This document shows, in pieces, positions 27,843-38,496 of a stretch of 64,000 nt of DNA. Position 1 is the first letter of the stretch; every line of letters begins with the position of its first letter. The DNA is taken from the NCBI GenBank assembly GCA_016177845.1, contig JACOUO010000011.1, forward strand, positions 440,326 to 504,325, written 5' to 3'. This stretch comes from Deltaproteobacteria bacterium. GTDB taxonomy: Bacteria > Desulfobacterota > GWC2-55-46. The notes under the pieces were generated by a model. It made no database searches. It was not told the origin of the DNA and worked only from the letters and a program-made list of their open reading frames with translations. A program made the translations under genes and the position numbers.

Positions 27843-29858
27843 TCAGTCCTTATTCCTTTTTGCGGTTATTGTAAACTCCGCTTCATTATATCCGCGCCAC
27901 ACCCACCAGGCAGTATCATCAACTTCTCCTAAGGTGTGGTAAAGCCTTAAAAAGAAGGTGTCTTCCTGTTCCAGTTCGTGAAAATTAATCATTGGTACGG
28001 AAAAGAGTTTTGATTTATCCGTAGATATCTCTATGGTCTTCTCAGCGTCCCCTATCCTTACCCAGCCCTCGGTTGCCCCAAGGCAGCTTGTGGCAGATAC
28101 ACTCTGGCTTACGGGCTCGTGGTGGTTGAGGTCATGGCCCTTAAGGTAGAACTTCTCGGGGCTGAAACCGCCGTTCACTGTTTCTATCCAAAGGCTTCTG
28201 CGGTCAAACGCGGACGGCAGAAAGGTAAATATCCCTGCCCTTAATGACGATGCGAGAAGGCCGTTTACCTTAAGTTTGTAAGATGCGGTAATTGCGGGCT
28301 CTGTCCTTGAAATTGAGTATTTTTTCCATAAAGTACCAATCTCAAGCGGGGTCTTTAAAGTCACATTTACTGAACCATTATCTTCATCGATTTCTACTTC
28401 CGAGTTTTTTAAATCAGTCGTCTTCCTGCCGTCCTTTGAAGTGTGTATGAGATGGCCGCTAAAGAAATCAGCTCCAAGCCTTATATCTTCAAAGTGACCA
28501 TGCGAGAGTGTGCCGATTACAGGTTTTTTTGAAATAGCGGGGAACGCGAGGGATTTAATCGCTGAACCTTTGCCTTTCAGGAATTCGACCTCAACGCTCT
28601 CTGTTAAGACCTTTATAGTATTCTCAGTTGTGGTAATTGTGGCTTTTTGTTTTGCGGACTTATTAATCATTGGAACAGCAATATGTTCTAAACCTGCGGC
28701 GCCTGCCATTGCTGGCTGGGCTGCAGGTGTTTTAATGATATTTTTTTCTGTTTCGAGTTTAAGCCAGCCAAGCCTGTTCTGAAAATACTGGAACTTCCCG
28801 TCTACGGTATTTGTCCTGAAATCGCTTCCCCAGAGGTCGCACAGGGTCTCCCTGTAATCATCTAAAGTTCTTTCATCGATGTTGCCCTGCCCTATCAGAG
28901 TCTTGATGTTATTGTAGACCTTATAGCACTCAGTGTTTATGTGTACGCTGTCGCGGCCTGCTACAGCCCACCTCAGAGGATTATATTTCTCCTGCTTTTT
29001 GCAAACAACCGGTGTTTCCGCTGATTCGAGCTGTATAATATTAAAAGCACTTCTGCTCTTTTTAAACTTATTGATGATGCCTGTCGGGGTGAGGAAATCG
29101 GCTTTTCCGCTTGCGGCTATTTTTTTAAGTATCTCGCCCATCCTCTTATATTCGCCGTTTGCTACAGCCTCATGCCCTGGGCGGTAATCAAAAACCTCTG
29201 CGTCATTTGTATAAAGGGCAAACGCCCTGTCCTCATTTTCATTATCATTTGAGAAGAGCCAGTCCATATATTCTTCTATGCTAAGCTCTCCATGAACGCA
29301 TCTCTGAAACTTCTGGAAGGCAATAGAGTGGCTCCAGAGCACATTTATATCGCCCTTTATGCCTGCGGCCCTCTGGGGAGAATAGAGATATTCCTTCGGG
29401 TAGCGGTTATACTGGAAGCTGTTGTTCCAGTCCATTATTATCGCCTCATACCCAGTGTCCCTGTAAATATCGACAATCCCTCTTGAATAGGTCTGCTCGT
29501 TCACAAGCGCTATTGCCGGCCTCTTTCCAAGCAGTTCCTTATAATACTTATCTCCTATCTCAAGGTTCCACTTATTTACATCAGCGGGTATAAGCGGGAA
29601 TATTGCCTGTGAAAAACCAGAACCAATAAACTCACACCTGCCCTCTTTCAATAAATGGCTCAACTTTGATATAAATGCTGGGTCAATTTTTTCGACCTCT
29701 TTTAATGTCCATGCAGGCATTTCGATCGCGAGAGGAAAACCCTGCTCACAAAGCTCTAAGATAGGCCAATAGCACTTCTCCACTACATCAGGGAAGTGCT
29801 CCCTTGGGATGGATGAGAAGGCAAGATTGCAATGAAAGACAGTGTAAAGACTAAGCAC
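27843..29858 (-). CDS. GH57-like glycoside hydrolase/polysaccharide enzyme
   Basis: FHCNLAFSSIP..., ALVNEQTYSRGIVDIYRDTGY, ALYTNDAEVFDYRPG (GH57 TxDxE-like motif). Confidence 0.6.
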   Translation of the reverse strand: MLSLYTVFHCNLAFSSIPREHFPDVVEKCYWPILELCEQGFPLAIEMPAWTLKEVEKIDPAFISKLSHLLKEGRCEFIGSGFSQAIFPLIPADVNKWNLEIGDKYYKELLGKRPAIALVNEQTYSRGIVDIYRDTGYEAIIMDWNNSFQYNRYPKEYLYSPQRAAGIKGDINVLWSHSIAFQKFQRCVHGELSIEEYMDWLFSNDNENEDRAFALYTNDAEVFDYRPGHEAVANGEYKRMGEILKKIAASGKADFLTPTGIINKFKKSRSAFNIIQLESAETPVVCKKQEKYNPLRWAVAGRDSVHINTECYKVYNNIKTLIGQGNIDERTLDDYRETLCDLWGSDFRTNTVDGKFQYFQNRLGWLKLETEKNIIKTPAAQPAMAGAAGLEHIAVPMINKSAKQKATITTTENTIKVLTESVEVEFLKGKGSAIKSLAFPAISKKPVIGTLSHGHFEDIRLGADFFSGHLIHTSKDGRKTTDLKNSEVEIDEDNGSVNVTLKTPLEIGTLWKKYSISRTEPAITASYKLKVNGLLASSLRAGIFTFLPSAFDRRSLWIETVNGGFSPEKFYLKGHDLNHHEPVSQSVSATSCLGATEGWVRIGDAEKTIEISTDKSKLFSVPMINFHELEQEDTFFLRLYHTLGEVDDTAWWVWRGYNEAEFTITAKRNKD

Positions 29859-29861
29859 TGA

Positions 29862-30653
29862 TTACTCCTCTAACCACTTATAGTTCGGGTCTGTATTCGG
29901 CATAAGGGTTCTTCCCTCGCCTGCAAGGAACCATAGATAATACAGGCTGTAGCCCGGCATGACAGATACCGGATGATAGCCCCAGGGTATCGCCACCGCG
30001 TCGTAGTCTTCTATCTTGAATGAAAAATTGTTCTTGTCATTATAGATGGTCTGAGTGCCGAAGCCTTCAGGCTTATCTATCCTGAAGAGATAAATCTCTT
30101 CCATTTTAGCTTCTTTGCCGGGGATAATGGTATCGTGCTTATGAGGGGGGAAACTGGACCAGCCGCCCGGCTGGTTGAATGTCTCGCCAAGGATTATCCT
30201 TGAAGCACCTACTTTTGAATCAATGATATCTACTACCTTTCTCTCCCAGATGCCCTTGCCGACCGTCTTTTCCTTAACGCCTGCCTTGGGGATATAAATG
30301 ACCTCTCCGTCAACATCTGTCTTTGCCTTGCAGATTGCAAGCTCCGCAGAAAGAGATGATGAAAATCTCACTTTCGTATTCCTTGGTATAAGGAGCGCGC
30401 TTGCGCTCTCAGTAAAGATATCTTTCCTTTCAAGTCTGAATATCTCTCCATTGACCTCTATATCAGCGCAACCGCTGAAAGGGATAATCGCGGCCTCACA
30501 TTCAGTAGTATTAAACTCAAATTTATCATTCAGGCCCAATCTGAGGAGATCAAGCGAGAGATAGTCCATCGCCCCGTTTGTTACGGTATTTAACCCATTA
30601 TGCCTCGGAGCCTTTACTTTAAAGGGCAACAGCATCAGCCAGCTCCTCTTCAC
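29862..30653 (-). CDS. IolB/KduI-like cupin isomerase
   Basis: GETFNQPGGWSSFPPHKHD...EEIYLFRIDKPEGFGTQTIY...VAIPWGYHPVSVMPGYSLYYLWFLAG. Confidence 0.7.
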   Translation of the reverse strand: MKRSWLMLLPFKVKAPRHNGLNTVTNGAMDYLSLDLLRLGLNDKFEFNTTECEAAIIPFSGCADIEVNGEIFRLERKDIFTESASALLIPRNTKVRFSSSLSAELAICKAKTDVDGEVIYIPKAGVKEKTVGKGIWERKVVDIIDSKVGASRIILGETFNQPGGWSSFPPHKHDTIIPGKEAKMEEIYLFRIDKPEGFGTQTIYNDKNNFSFKIEDYDAVAIPWGYHPVSVMPGYSLYYLWFLAGEGRTLMPNTDPNYKWLEE

Positions 30654-31866
30654 GGATTGTCTCTATTTTTACGGTATTGCCTGCACTCGCCCAGTTCTCC
30701 TCTGCCTCATTAAAATCAGAGCCGGTCGCGATTATATAACAGACCCTGTGGGCGCAGTTTTTGTACTCCTCTATTATGTCGCCGGGTTTTACCATCAAAA
30801 ATATTTCATTTACGCCTTTGAGTGTTTTCGCCTCGTCAACTCCGCTAATGCTTACTACTCTGCCCGGTGCTGGGAATACGGCCTTGCACACAGTGACCTT
30901 GCTGTGAGTCTGTGTTATCGCCTGTTCCGGGATATTCATGCCGACTGCAAGCGCGAGCGCAGCCTTCTGCGGTTCAAGCCCCGTTGCAAGGGGTGTCGTG
31001 TACTGTGAATGAAATCCGCCTGAGAGCCTTGCGGGCAATTCAAGTATCATCGGCCCTTTTTTTGTAAGGATGGTGTCGGCCTTGTAAGGGCCGAACTCGA
31101 TTCCAAGGGATGCTGCCGCTTTGACCACAAGAGAATAAAGCTCTTCCTGAATTTCCTTTGACAGCTTTGACGGGTTTGTGTGCCCCACCTCAATCGGAAA
31201 GGGCTCAAAACCGAAATGCCTGTCAACAATGCCGAACCTGTGGTGAGTTCCGTTATGAACTACAAATTCCACACTCTGTTCATTGCCTTCAACAAACTCT
31301 TCTATGAGAGCTGTCTTTGTGGTGGAATGGTTCTTTGCGTCAATGAGCGCCGCCTCAAGCTCAGCTTCGGAATCAATCCTTCTTGACCCCCTTGAGGCTG
31401 CGTTATCTATAGCCTTTACCATGCATGGGAGCCCTACTTTTTTTACTGCGATCCTTGCTTCACCAAGGGTTGAGACCTCCTCTGCATACGGGGTAGCAAT
31501 GCCGTCAGAAAGCCACTTCTGCTTCATGAGCCACTTGTTGTTGCTCCTCTCGGCTACTTCAACAGGGATACCCGGAAGGCCTAAAGCCACGGCTATCTTT
31601 GCGGCTGTTATCGCCACATCCGCGCCTGCAAGGACGCCTGAGATGTTAAACATTTCCTTATTTGCCTTTGCGAACTCGACATGGCCTGAGGCATTTTTAA
31701 TATCAAGCGTCAGCGCGTAATCAGCGTACCTGAAACCGGGCGCATTCGGGCTTTTATCAGAGGCAATTACGAAAAGGCCCAACTCCTTTGCCTTCAGAAT
31801 GGCGGGTATCTGCATTACTCCCGCGCCGAGTATTATAATGCCCTTTTTATCCGTTATATTCCCCAT
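30619..31866 (-). CDS. ATP-grasp domain protein (CarB-like)
   Basis: IPVEVAERSNNKWLMKQKWLSDGIATP...CMVKAIDNAASRGSRRI...ILELPARLSGGFHS. Confidence 0.8.
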   Translation of the reverse strand: MGNITDKKGIIILGAGVMQIPAILKAKELGLFVIASDKSPNAPGFRYADYALTLDIKNASGHVEFAKANKEMFNISGVLAGADVAITAAKIAVALGLPGIPVEVAERSNNKWLMKQKWLSDGIATPYAEEVSTLGEARIAVKKVGLPCMVKAIDNAASRGSRRIDSEAELEAALIDAKNHSTTKTALIEEFVEGNEQSVEFVVHNGTHHRFGIVDRHFGFEPFPIEVGHTNPSKLSKEIQEELYSLVVKAAASLGIEFGPYKADTILTKKGPMILELPARLSGGFHSQYTTPLATGLEPQKAALALAVGMNIPEQAITQTHSKVTVCKAVFPAPGRVVSISGVDEAKTLKGVNEIFLMVKPGDIIEEYKNCAHRVCYIIATGSDFNEAEENWASAGNTVKIETIREEELADAVAL

Positions 31867-32615
31867 GCGAGGAAGCCTCCGTCAACATTGATTATGGAAC
31901 CTGTTACAAAATCAGAAGCCTTTGAAGCAAGATAGATTGCCGTGCCGGAAATTTCTTCGACCTTGCCAAGCCTCTTCATCGGAGTGTTATTTATAATCCT
32001 CTCAAGCCTCGGGCCGTTAAGCACTTTTTCATTCAAGGCTGTCTTAAAGACTCCCGGTGCGATGGCGTTGACCTGAATGTTGTGAGGCGCAAGCTCAACC
32101 GCAAGATTTTTTGTCAAAAGCATAATCCCTGCCTTTGACGCTGAATATGCCGCCGCGTCAGTGAGCGCAGCAAAAGACCCAAGCGAAGCGATATTGATTA
32201 TCTTGCCGCTTTTTGCCTCTACCATCTTTTTACCGACTGCCCTGCAGACACGGAAAGACCCTGTGAGGTTGGTATCTATAACATCGGTCCATTCCTTGTC
32301 AGTCACTTCAAGAGTGCTTTTTTTCAGATGTATGCCTGCTGAATTTACAAGGATATCGATGCGGCCGAACTTTTTTAAGGCCAGCTCAATTGCTTCATCG
32401 ACACTCTTCTTATCAAGAATGTCCATCTCGATTTCTGATGCCTTTTTGCCTGCGCCTTTTATTTTTCCGACAGTCTCCTGCAGTTTTTCCTTGTTCCTGC
32501 CGGACACAATGACATTGGCGCCTGCATCTGCGAGCCCCTCTGCTATTGCCTGCCCAAGCCCGCTGCCGCCGCCAACGACCAATGCAACTTTATTTTCAAG
32601 ACTGAACAGATCCAT
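31854..32615 (-). CDS. short-chain dehydrogenase/reductase
   Basis: VALVVGGGSGLGQAIAEGLADAGANV, ILVNSAGIH, YSASKAGI. Confidence 0.9.
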   Translation of the reverse strand: MDLFSLENKVALVVGGGSGLGQAIAEGLADAGANVIVSGRNKEKLQETVGKIKGAGKKASEIEMDILDKKSVDEAIELALKKFGRIDILVNSAGIHLKKSTLEVTDKEWTDVIDTNLTGSFRVCRAVGKKMVEAKSGKIINIASLGSFAALTDAAAYSASKAGIMLLTKNLAVELAPHNIQVNAIAPGVFKTALNEKVLNGPRLERIINNTPMKRLGKVEEISGTAIYLASKASDFVTGSIINVDGGFLAWGI

Positions 32616-33439
32616 TAATTATCTATCCTCCTTGCCCTTACGACAATCGTATCCCCTATGCCCATGCGCTTTACGATTGTGTCTATCGCGCGCTTATTTG
32701 TATCAGGTATTGTGCCTTTGGGGTTGCAGCTTCCAAACCTCACCCAGCTTACAATGGAAAAACCTGTGTCACGAAGCAGGCTGAACAACGCCTCCTGTGA
32801 GAATAGATGGATATGCTGAACAGGCAGGTAATAGAGCCACTTCTCGGCAAAGAGCTCTGATACCATGCCGGTGCACGGTGTCTGTATGACCACCTCACCG
32901 CCTTTGGCGAGAAGCGCCCTTGTCTTTTCAAGCACATCCTTCGGGCTTAAAACATGCTCTACCACATCCCAGAATGTGATGACATCGTATTCGCCCTGCA
33001 TTTCAAAAAAGTCTTTTACTGAGCAGTTAAGGCCGTTTTTTTTGCCTGCCTCTACCATCTCACTTGATATGTCAATGCCTTCGGAGGCAATGCCGAACCT
33101 GTTGGTATATTCAAGGAACTGCCCGTTTGCGCAGCCTACATCAAGCAGCCTCTTCCCCGTATAATTCGAAAGGTCCATTCTCAGGTCTGAAAATGTAAGG
33201 TCCTTCTCGCCAAAATAGGTCTGCCTGTATTCAGGCGTGAAATGTATGTGGTGGCCGAGGTTATTGAACTGCTTCACCATGTAGTCAGACTCGTAAAATT
33301 TTGTTATCTCGTCAAATGAGGGATATGAGCCCATGCGTTCTACCCCGCAGTTTGCGCACCTTACATAATTATGCCCTTCCACATTTACAACGAGCCTTGA
33401 TTCAGAACCGCCGCATATTTTACAGATATTTTCGCTCAT
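32615..33439 (-). CDS. class I methyltransferase with N-terminal Cys4 motif
   Basis: CKICGG...CANCG, LLDVGCANGQFLEY, WDVVEHVLSPKDVL. Confidence 0.85.
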   Translation of the reverse strand: MSENICKICGGSESRLVVNVEGHNYVRCANCGVERMGSYPSFDEITKFYESDYMVKQFNNLGHHIHFTPEYRQTYFGEKDLTFSDLRMDLSNYTGKRLLDVGCANGQFLEYTNRFGIASEGIDISSEMVEAGKKNGLNCSVKDFFEMQGEYDVITFWDVVEHVLSPKDVLEKTRALLAKGGEVVIQTPCTGMVSELFAEKWLYYLPVQHIHLFSQEALFSLLRDTGFSIVSWVRFGSCNPKGTIPDTNKRAIDTIVKRMGIGDTIVVRARRIDN

Positions 33440-34329
33440 CTCTTCACCCCGTATATGACCATTTCCCTGCCTATTCCGTGCTTAGCCATTACTTCGTACA
33501 TTTCCTTTTTAAAATCCTTTAGCTCGGGTTCATTGAGCATTATGTCCAGCCTCTTTCTCCTTGCGTGGCTGGCCCTTCCAAGCTCGTCATTGCCTATGTA
33601 GTTGTCTCCCATGAGGAGGAAGAAATCTATCGGGAACATCGAAGTCTCCCCAACTACCTGAAAACCGCTCTTCTCAAGAAGAGAACTTAAAGAATCAAAA
33701 CTGAAATAATTTATATGGTGCGGAGGGGCAAGCCAGTAAGGCTTATAATTAAGCTTCTCCTTCAGCACCTTCTGCACCGGGCTGTAATCATTAGGCACAA
33801 CACAGCAGATTAAGCCGCCTTCTTTTAAAAGGCTGTTTGCCCTTTTGAGGACATCCGCCGGGTCTGGCACATGCTCAAGCACCTCTGACAGATGGACAAC
33901 ATCAAATTGCTTATTCAAGCCTGCAGCGGTTGAATTATCAAAAAATGCATTCACGACTTCAACGCCGAGTTCCCTTGCATGGGTTGAGGCCTGTTTGGAA
34001 GGCTCTATCCCAAGGCAATCCCATCCCCTGTCCATGCCTCTTTTTAGGAAATAACCGGGGCCGCATCCAATATCAAGTATAGAGCGACTTTCATCGGAAA
34101 GCTTTGATTCAAAAAAGTCGTAACGGTCATCATAGACAGCCTCCCACCACCTGAGGTCCTCCAGCACTCTTTCGATGAATTGAGGTTTTTCCTCGGTGTA
34201 ATATTCCTGGCTGTAGACCTTATCCAGTTCTTCCTTTGAAGGTATCGGATCAATGTGTATGAATCCGCACTCCTTGCATTCGAGTATGCCGTAGCCGCTT
34301 GCCTTATCAATCGTATTCCCGATGTGCAT
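33436..34329 (-). CDS. class I SAM-dependent methyltransferase
   Basis: ILDIGCGPGYFLKRGMDRGWDCLGIEPS, HLSEVLEHVPDPADVL. Confidence 0.85.
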   Translation of the reverse strand: MHIGNTIDKASGYGILECKECGFIHIDPIPSKEELDKVYSQEYYTEEKPQFIERVLEDLRWWEAVYDDRYDFFESKLSDESRSILDIGCGPGYFLKRGMDRGWDCLGIEPSKQASTHARELGVEVVNAFFDNSTAAGLNKQFDVVHLSEVLEHVPDPADVLKRANSLLKEGGLICCVVPNDYSPVQKVLKEKLNYKPYWLAPPHHINYFSFDSLSSLLEKSGFQVVGETSMFPIDFFLLMGDNYIGNDELGRASHARRKRLDIMLNEPELKDFKKEMYEVMAKHGIGREMVIYGVKR

Positions 34330-34341
34330 ATTCCGCCCTCT

Positions 34342-35364
34342 TTATATATTCACTGCGTGTATTTGGTTGGCACTTGAGTCCATGATCATGGACTCAAGAA
34401 GACTTGCTATCCTGATGGCGCCGTTCCCGTCGGTTAGGTTCTGCGCCCTGTGGGACATTGACTCCCAAAGGAACCTGCTCTGCTTGAACCTTTCAACTGA
34501 GGCGATGATATCTTCTTTTTTGACTTCCTTGTGGAAACCGAGGCTTAAGGATATGCCAAGCTTCTCAAGTTCTTTTAAATCCGATGCGTCCTGCTCGTAA
34601 TTGGATATCAGCACCGAAGGTATTCCCATATAGGCAAGCTCGTAAACAGTAGTGCCGACAGCAGTAAAAGCAATATGGGATGAGGCAATAACAGGTGCCA
34701 TGTCAGTAACGCCTGTGAGAAATTCAAATTTTACGCTGCCCCTGTCAATAAAATTACGGAGCTTAGTGGATGGCTTCATCGCAGGGCCGAGCACGACTGT
34801 TACATCGATATCAGCCACTCCCTTAAGCGCATTCACGACATCTTCAGTAATGTTGTTCGGGTCAGCCCCGCCCATTGTCACAAGGACTTTTAAGGGGAGC
34901 GAATACCTTAAATGATTGTTCGCCTTTTTATGCCTGCGGAAATTTTCCCCTATTATCAGGTACTGGCTTCCTGTATTGAAATTTTCGTTTTCAACCGGGC
35001 CGTTGTAGAATGCCGATGGCATTACAACACCGTCAGCCTCTGCCTGCGCAGTCGTGTTGTCAATAAGGATGACTGTTTTGCCTGCTTTCTTGAGCAGTGA
35101 GACATGCTTTGATACATCTTTTTTTGTGTCAATGACAACGATGTCGTTTGTGAGCTTGGCCCCGTTCGTCCTGTCAATCGGATAGACGATATGATTTATC
35201 CCTGAAGACTCAAGTCTTTGAAGCACGGCAGAATCCTTGTTCACAAGGAAGTGAAAAGGAATATTAAATGACCTGAGCGACTTTGCTATATTGATGCACC
35301 TTACGATGTGCCCCATGCCTATTGCGCTTCCGCCCTCTGTCCAAAAAGTTACGCCGTTCTGCAT
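34342..35364 (-). CDS. pseG: PseG-like UDP-sugar hydrolase
   Basis: GSAIGMGHIVRCINIAKSLRS...VLVTMGGADPNNIT...FTAVGTTVYELAYMGIPSV. Confidence 0.8.
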   Translation of the reverse strand: MQNGVTFWTEGGSAIGMGHIVRCINIAKSLRSFNIPFHFLVNKDSAVLQRLESSGINHIVYPIDRTNGAKLTNDIVVIDTKKDVSKHVSLLKKAGKTVILIDNTTAQAEADGVVMPSAFYNGPVENENFNTGSQYLIIGENFRRHKKANNHLRYSLPLKVLVTMGGADPNNITEDVVNALKGVADIDVTVVLGPAMKPSTKLRNFIDRGSVKFEFLTGVTDMAPVIASSHIAFTAVGTTVYELAYMGIPSVLISNYEQDASDLKELEKLGISLSLGFHKEVKKEDIIASVERFKQSRFLWESMSHRAQNLTDGNGAIRIASLLESMIMDSSANQIHAVNI

Positions 35365-36362
35365 ATCTTACTCTCCTGTGTCCTTACGCCTGTTTCCTTT
35401 ACATCTAAAGCAAGCTTCAGGGTCTTGTATCCTTCTTTCAGATCGATAGAAGGCTGTGTCCTGTTGATAATGCACTCAAGGAAATGCTCCATCTCCTCAA
35501 GGTACATCTTGTTGATATCAAATGTGAGTTTCCCGGTATTCCATGTTTTTTTATAATTGGTAAGGTATGTCTCGATTACGCCTTCGACAAAGTCGCATCT
35601 GATGGTGCCTGCCTCGCCTGTTATTACCATCCTGTGCTGGTTCGCCCTCTGGAGAAAATCATTCTGCCAGTTGACATATATTCCGTTCTCAAGCCTGAAT
35701 ATGGCTGTAGCGATATCCTCCGCGTCCATTTCAAGAGAGCTGACCTTATCGACAAACGCATGCGCCTCAGAGACCTCTCCGAAAAGCCACCTGATGTTAT
35801 CAAGGCTGTGGATGCTTGTTAAAATGACTCCGCCTCCAAGACGCTTCTGAGAGGCGTATTCATTCCTGTAATCGGCATACGGATGCCAGTCAGGCAGATA
35901 ATGACCGCCGTAATAATTGACATGGAAGATCTTCCCGATTATCTCCGAGTCAACAAGGTTTTTTATATGCAGGAACACGGGATGGAACCTGTAGCACATG
36001 GCCAGCATCGCTACCAAATCCTTTTCCATGACCAGTTCCTCAAGCTCGCTGCATCCTTCAAGGCTGTGCGAAAGCGGTTTTTCAATAAGGAGGTCAACCC
36101 CTCTCTTTGCAAGTTCAAGGCTCATCTCAAGATGCATTGAAGAAGGCGTGCATATAACTGCCGCATCAGGGCATCTAAGGACCGCATCTTTAAAATTTGT
36201 CGTCAAGACAGGGTTTTCAAGCCCTGTGGCGACTTTTTCCAGAAGTTCCTTATTCGTGTCGCAGAGTATGAACTTTTTGACGCCAAGGGCCTTAAGATTG
36301 GCAAGGTGCCGTCTTCCTATTGAGCCGCATCCGACTATCAAAACCTTTAATTGAGATCTCAT
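35349..36362 (-). CDS. Gfo/Idh/MocA family oxidoreductase
   Basis: VLIVGCGSIGRRHLANLKALG...IEKPLSHSLEG. Confidence 0.88.
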   Translation of the reverse strand: MRSQLKVLIVGCGSIGRRHLANLKALGVKKFILCDTNKELLEKVATGLENPVLTTNFKDAVLRCPDAAVICTPSSMHLEMSLELAKRGVDLLIEKPLSHSLEGCSELEELVMEKDLVAMLAMCYRFHPVFLHIKNLVDSEIIGKIFHVNYYGGHYLPDWHPYADYRNEYASQKRLGGGVILTSIHSLDNIRWLFGEVSEAHAFVDKVSSLEMDAEDIATAIFRLENGIYVNWQNDFLQRANQHRMVITGEAGTIRCDFVEGVIETYLTNYKKTWNTGKLTFDINKMYLEEMEHFLECIINRTQPSIDLKEGYKTLKLALDVKETGVRTQESKICRTA

Positions 36363-36387
36363 GAGTTAAGTAAGTCCCTTCGCTGAA

Positions 36388-37698
36388 TTAATTCCTCTGC
36401 CTGAAAACTACTCCGACAGGCTCTCCTTCAAGAACGCCTGCGGGGTCTCCGCTTTCGATTGCGCCCTTCAATACTTCAATGGCTTCACATGATGCCTTTA
36501 TCGTTTTTTCAATGTCTTCAAGGCTGTGCGAATAATTTATAAATACCGGGCCTCCGTAGAGTATTCCCCTCTTGACTGTCTCCTGCATGAATACGCTCTT
36601 TAAAAGAAGGTCGTCTTCGCCTTTTGCGTTCTTTACTGATATGCCGCCGCGCGGAGGTTTGCCGAATATCTTAAAGTTGACTCCCTCGCTCGTTGCAAAA
36701 TCATTTATCCCTTTATGGAGTTTTTCTCCCATCTCCCATATATGCTCGATAACAGGCTTATTCAGGAGTTCTTCAATTGTCGCTTTTGCGGCTGCAAGCC
36801 CTACGGTATCTCCTGAGTATGTCATCGAAAAGAAGACCTCATTGAGCTCATTCATGAACTCTCTTTTGCCTACAATCGCAGATATCGCAAACCCGTTAGA
36901 CATGCCTTTTCCGAAACATGCCAGGTCAGGCGTTACATTATAATACTGCTGAGCGCCTCCGATTGAGTAACGGAACCCTGTGACTATCTCATCAAGGACA
37001 AAAACGGCTCCGTTCTTATGCGCGATATCCTTAACAAGCTGAAGGAAGTTTTTCCCTGTAGCCGGGTCGATAGCAGGGTCAGTGCCGGGCACTTCCATAA
37101 TGACGCAGGCAATCTTCCCCGGATTTTCTGCGAATACTTTTTCGAGCGACTCTATCCTGTTATATTCAAACGGGTGCATGTAATCTTTAAACGCTTTTGG
37201 AATACCTTTATTTCTCGGTGTTGTTACAGCGTACCAGTCCTGGCAGCCATGATAGCCGCAGTACGCTATATGCTCCCTGCCGGTATATGCCCTTGCGACT
37301 TTGACAGCCGCGCTTGTGACATCAGCGCCGTTCTTTCCGAACCTGACCATCTCGGCACAGGGAATTATCGAAGCAAGAAGCTCCGCGACCTCTACCTCAA
37401 GCGGATGCATGAGGGTAAATGTAGTACCCTCTTTTATCTGTTTGACTACGGCCTCTGTGACAGGGGCGTAATCATAGCCGAGAAGAATGGGGCCGAGCGC
37501 GAGCGGGTAATCTATGTATTCATTTCCGTCTACATCCCAGACATGGGAGCCCGCTCCCCTTTTCAGGTACTTAGGGGTAATGCCCCTTACGAACTGGTCA
37601 GGGCCTTTGCTTAATGTCTGTGTGCCTGCGGGGATGAGCCTCTGAGCCTTCTCCCACAGTTGTTCTGATACCGGAAATGCCTTTTCCAATAATTTCAT
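36388..37698 (-). CDS. class III aminotransferase (glutamate-1-semialdehyde aminomutase-like)
   Basis: IPAGTQTLSKGPDQF, VWDVDGNEYIDYPLALGPILLGY, FVLDEIVTGFR, CFGKGMSNGFAISAIVGKRE. Confidence 0.88.
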   Translation of the reverse strand: MKLLEKAFPVSEQLWEKAQRLIPAGTQTLSKGPDQFVRGITPKYLKRGAGSHVWDVDGNEYIDYPLALGPILLGYDYAPVTEAVVKQIKEGTTFTLMHPLEVEVAELLASIIPCAEMVRFGKNGADVTSAAVKVARAYTGREHIAYCGYHGCQDWYAVTTPRNKGIPKAFKDYMHPFEYNRIESLEKVFAENPGKIACVIMEVPGTDPAIDPATGKNFLQLVKDIAHKNGAVFVLDEIVTGFRYSIGGAQQYYNVTPDLACFGKGMSNGFAISAIVGKREFMNELNEVFFSMTYSGDTVGLAAAKATIEELLNKPVIEHIWEMGEKLHKGINDFATSEGVNFKIFGKPPRGGISVKNAKGEDDLLLKSVFMQETVKRGILYGGPVFINYSHSLEDIEKTIKASCEAIEVLKGAIESGDPAGVLEGEPVGVVFRQRN

Positions 37699-37710
37699 CT
37701 CTATTCTCCT

Positions 37711-38496
37711 CTACAGGCCTTCAACTATCCTGTCTTCTTTAAGTGATTTAGCGTAGCCTTCGTTTCGCATTGTCATCGAATTGATCTCAAGGAGCTGCGG
37801 GTTATTGTGCAGGAACCTGACTATCGTGCTCATTGGGAAGACAAAGCCTTCATCCTTAAGCCCCTCGTATATCTCCGTGACAAGCCTGAAATCCTTCTCG
37901 TCATCAACTGTCCAGCGCATTCCAGAGAGATCAAGAGGGCTTTTTACGCCGGAGAGCCTGAATATCTGCGGGTTCTTCCAGATGTACGGTGTCACATGCT
38001 CACGCTCTGAGGCAAGTTTGGCGTTGAGGTGTGCTTCTTCAAGCGCTTCAAACGGAAACACTTCAGCGTCAAGCCCGTCAGGAAATGAGTTTGAATCAAC
38101 GCTTACATGATCGTAGCCGCCAAGCGAGAACTTCTTGATTATCGAATCCACAAGCGAAGGGTCTAACAACGGGCAATCCGCTGTTATCCTTACGATTGTG
38201 CTGGCGTTAAACTTCCTTGCCGCCTCGTAGTATCTTTCAAGCACATCATTGAGACTGCCCCTGTGGCAGAAGACATTATTGTCATTGCACCAGTTCTCTA
38301 TCACATTATCTGAGGCTTCGGTTGTAGTTGCTATGACGATATCATCGACCAATTTGGCTGATTTTAAACGGTTGACCACATGCCAGAGGATGGGTTTTCC
38401 GCATATCTCTTTCATGACCTTGCCGGGAAGCCTTGTTGAGCTCATCCGTGCCTGTACTATGGCAATAACCGGTTTTATCCTGTTATTTATAAGCAT
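37711..38496 (-). CDS. cytidylyltransferase (SpsF-like)
   Basis: IAIVQARMSSTRLPGKVMKEICGKPILWHVVNRLK...RITADCPLLDP. Confidence 0.88.
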   Translation of the reverse strand: MLINNRIKPVIAIVQARMSSTRLPGKVMKEICGKPILWHVVNRLKSAKLVDDIVIATTTEASDNVIENWCNDNNVFCHRGSLNDVLERYYEAARKFNASTIVRITADCPLLDPSLVDSIIKKFSLGGYDHVSVDSNSFPDGLDAEVFPFEALEEAHLNAKLASEREHVTPYIWKNPQIFRLSGVKSPLDLSGMRWTVDDEKDFRLVTEIYEGLKDEGFVFPMSTIVRFLHNNPQLLEINSMTMRNEGYAKSLKEDRIVEGL

